Source: Anaerolineaceae bacterium
GTDB taxonomy: Bacteria; Chloroflexota; Anaerolineae; Anaerolineales; Villigracilaceae
Length of the DNA: 64,000 bases
Reading direction: 5' to 3'
Assembly (NCBI GenBank): GCA_009772985.1
Contig: WOUS01000002.1
Coordinates: forward strand, 186,001 to 250,000
The translations under genes were made by a program, and so were the position numbers. Positions within the stretch are counted from its first letter, which is position 1; every line of letters starts with the position of its first letter. A model generated the notes under the pieces. That model saw only the letters and a program-made list of their open reading frames with translations, had not been told where the DNA came from and made no database searches. This document shows, in pieces, positions 63,560 to 64,000 of the stretch.

Positions 63560-63565
63560 GACGAT

Positions 63566-63664
63566 ATGAGCGCGTTGGCGCCAATTACGCAATTCCGCCT
63601 GACCGGCCATGCAGTCTCTGAAATGAATCAACCGCGAAAAGGCAGCCATGAAAGTTGTCTTTGA
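63566..63664 (+). pseudogene. truncated DUF4258-like toxin gene
   Basis: 32 codons. ITQFRLTGHAVSEMNQ resembles the first residues of DUF4258 proteins (FRLTxHAxxRM-type), which are usually about 80-100 aa and stand directly before a DUF2283 gene, as here. The remaining two thirds are missing and the frame ends inside the DUF2283 start region. Its promoter box survives and probably now drives the DUF2283 gene. Confidence 0.55.
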
Positions 63665-63857
63665 CCCCGAAACTGACACCCTGACCATCATCTTCAGCGA
63701 CAAACCAGTTGCCGAGAGCGACGAAGATAAGCCCGGTGTTATTCTCGACTACGACGCCAGCGGCAATCTTGTGTCAATGGAGATTCTGGACGCATCAACG
63801 CGCGTGCCTGTGCCGACACGCATCGAGTATCAGGTTGCGCCCGCGCAGCCCGCATGA
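63648..63857 (+). CDS. DUF2283 family protein (antitoxin-like)
   Basis: 69 aa. MKVVFDPETDTLTIIFSD, ESDEDKPGVILDYDASGNLV and SMEILDASTRV form the standard DUF2283 pattern. These small beta-rich proteins are found paired with DUF4258, probably as toxin-antitoxin modules; here the partner is truncated, leaving an orphan. Confidence 0.85.
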   Translation: MKVVFDPETDTLTIIFSDKPVAESDEDKPGVILDYDASGNLVSMEILDASTRVPVPTRIEYQVAPAQPA

Positions 63858-63859
63858 TC

Positions 63860-63892
63860 AAATGACGGTCACTTTGGAAGTGACCGTCATTT
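63860..63892. repeat. GTGAC(A/G)GTCAC-family hairpin, copy 2
   Basis: 15-bp perfect arms aaatgacggtcactt/aagtgaccgtcattt, loop tgg. Same pattern as 53539-53577. It is 3 nt after the DUF2283 stop, so it could also serve as its terminator (ttatta follows). Confidence 0.8.
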
Positions 63893-63906
63893 ATTAAGGA
63901 GTTCCC

Positions 63907-64000
63907 ATGCCAAGCCTGCGAAGTCGTCTCGTAACCCTGTATTTCAGAATCAAGCGAGCGTTCACCCCTCCGTTCTCCGGCGAACTGGACGTTGCCAAAG
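63907..64000 (+). CDS. partial gene at right edge, 31 codons
   Basis: AAGGAG lies 5 nt before ATG 63907. The visible N-terminus MPSLRSRLVTLYFRIKRAFT then PPFSGELDVAK continues past the window. It resembles the opening of some alpha/beta-hydrolase esterases, but this is too little to classify. Confidence 0.6.
   Translation, partial: MPSLRSRLVTLYFRIKRAFTPPFSGELDVAK

Overview
The window is a stretch of GC-rich bacterial chromosome that looks like an Anaerolineae-type member of the Chloroflexota. This is an inference from overall character: a primary sigma factor of about 400 aa, Thr/Pro-rich surface lipoproteins, DUF6713, a lone MalK-type ATPase, and very many short palindromic repeat families between and even inside genes. 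No rRNA, tRNA, CRISPR array or insertion sequence was recognised. Several genes have a -10 box exactly 6 nt before the start codon, which suggests leaderless transcription is common here.

Layout. 1-5.3 kb: start of a VanW/YoaR-like gene, proline dehydrogenase, pteridine-reductase-like SDR, DinB-like protein, UbiA-like membrane protein and a first moeA. 5.3-9.3 kb: an accessory, more AT-rich island with an unknown gene, a displaced second copy of the moeA 3' end, an antitoxin-like gene, and a convergent restriction-modification pair (PLD-type nuclease and N6-adenine methyltransferase). 9.4-12 kb: a moeA fused to a periplasmic-binding-like domain, then a receiver protein. 12-16.7 kb: three multi-spanning membrane proteins in one operon. 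16.9-18.1 kb: rpoD. 18.3-22.2 kb: a GldA/F/G-like ABC operon with a DUF4340 protein. 22.4-24.9 kb: H+-pumping pyrophosphatase. 25-32.2 kb: sulfatase-like membrane protein, transglutaminase-like lipoprotein, mutS, MalK-like ATPase and gpmA. 32.3-34.4 kb: DUF2806 protein and a CAP-LysM protein.

34.5-49.9 kb is the centrepiece: mobA and fdhD, then a promoter and a long formate dehydrogenase operon. It encodes a NuoE-like subunit, a NuoF-like subunit with extra ferredoxin domains, a catalytic subunit read through an in-frame TGA as selenocysteine (with a SECIS-like hairpin directly after it), and then a second complete NuoE/NuoF pair. Two-component genes (receiver, Cache sensor kinase, receiver-kinase) and four overlapping genes (YhfC-like, isochorismatase-like, thioredoxin-reductase-like, RlmN-like radical SAM) follow on the same strand. 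The two moeA genes, mobA and fdhD would supply and insert the molybdenum or tungsten cofactor.

50-64 kb: an unrecognised 420-aa protein, panB, a 213-aa unknown, a single-chain type ISP-like restriction-modification enzyme carrying five palindromic repeats inside its reading frame, a MarR regulator with a heterodimeric ABC exporter, an SH3-domain lipoprotein, a leaderless SpoU-type RNA methyltransferase, DUF6713, a truncated DUF4258 gene with its DUF2283 partner, and the start of one more gene at the right edge.
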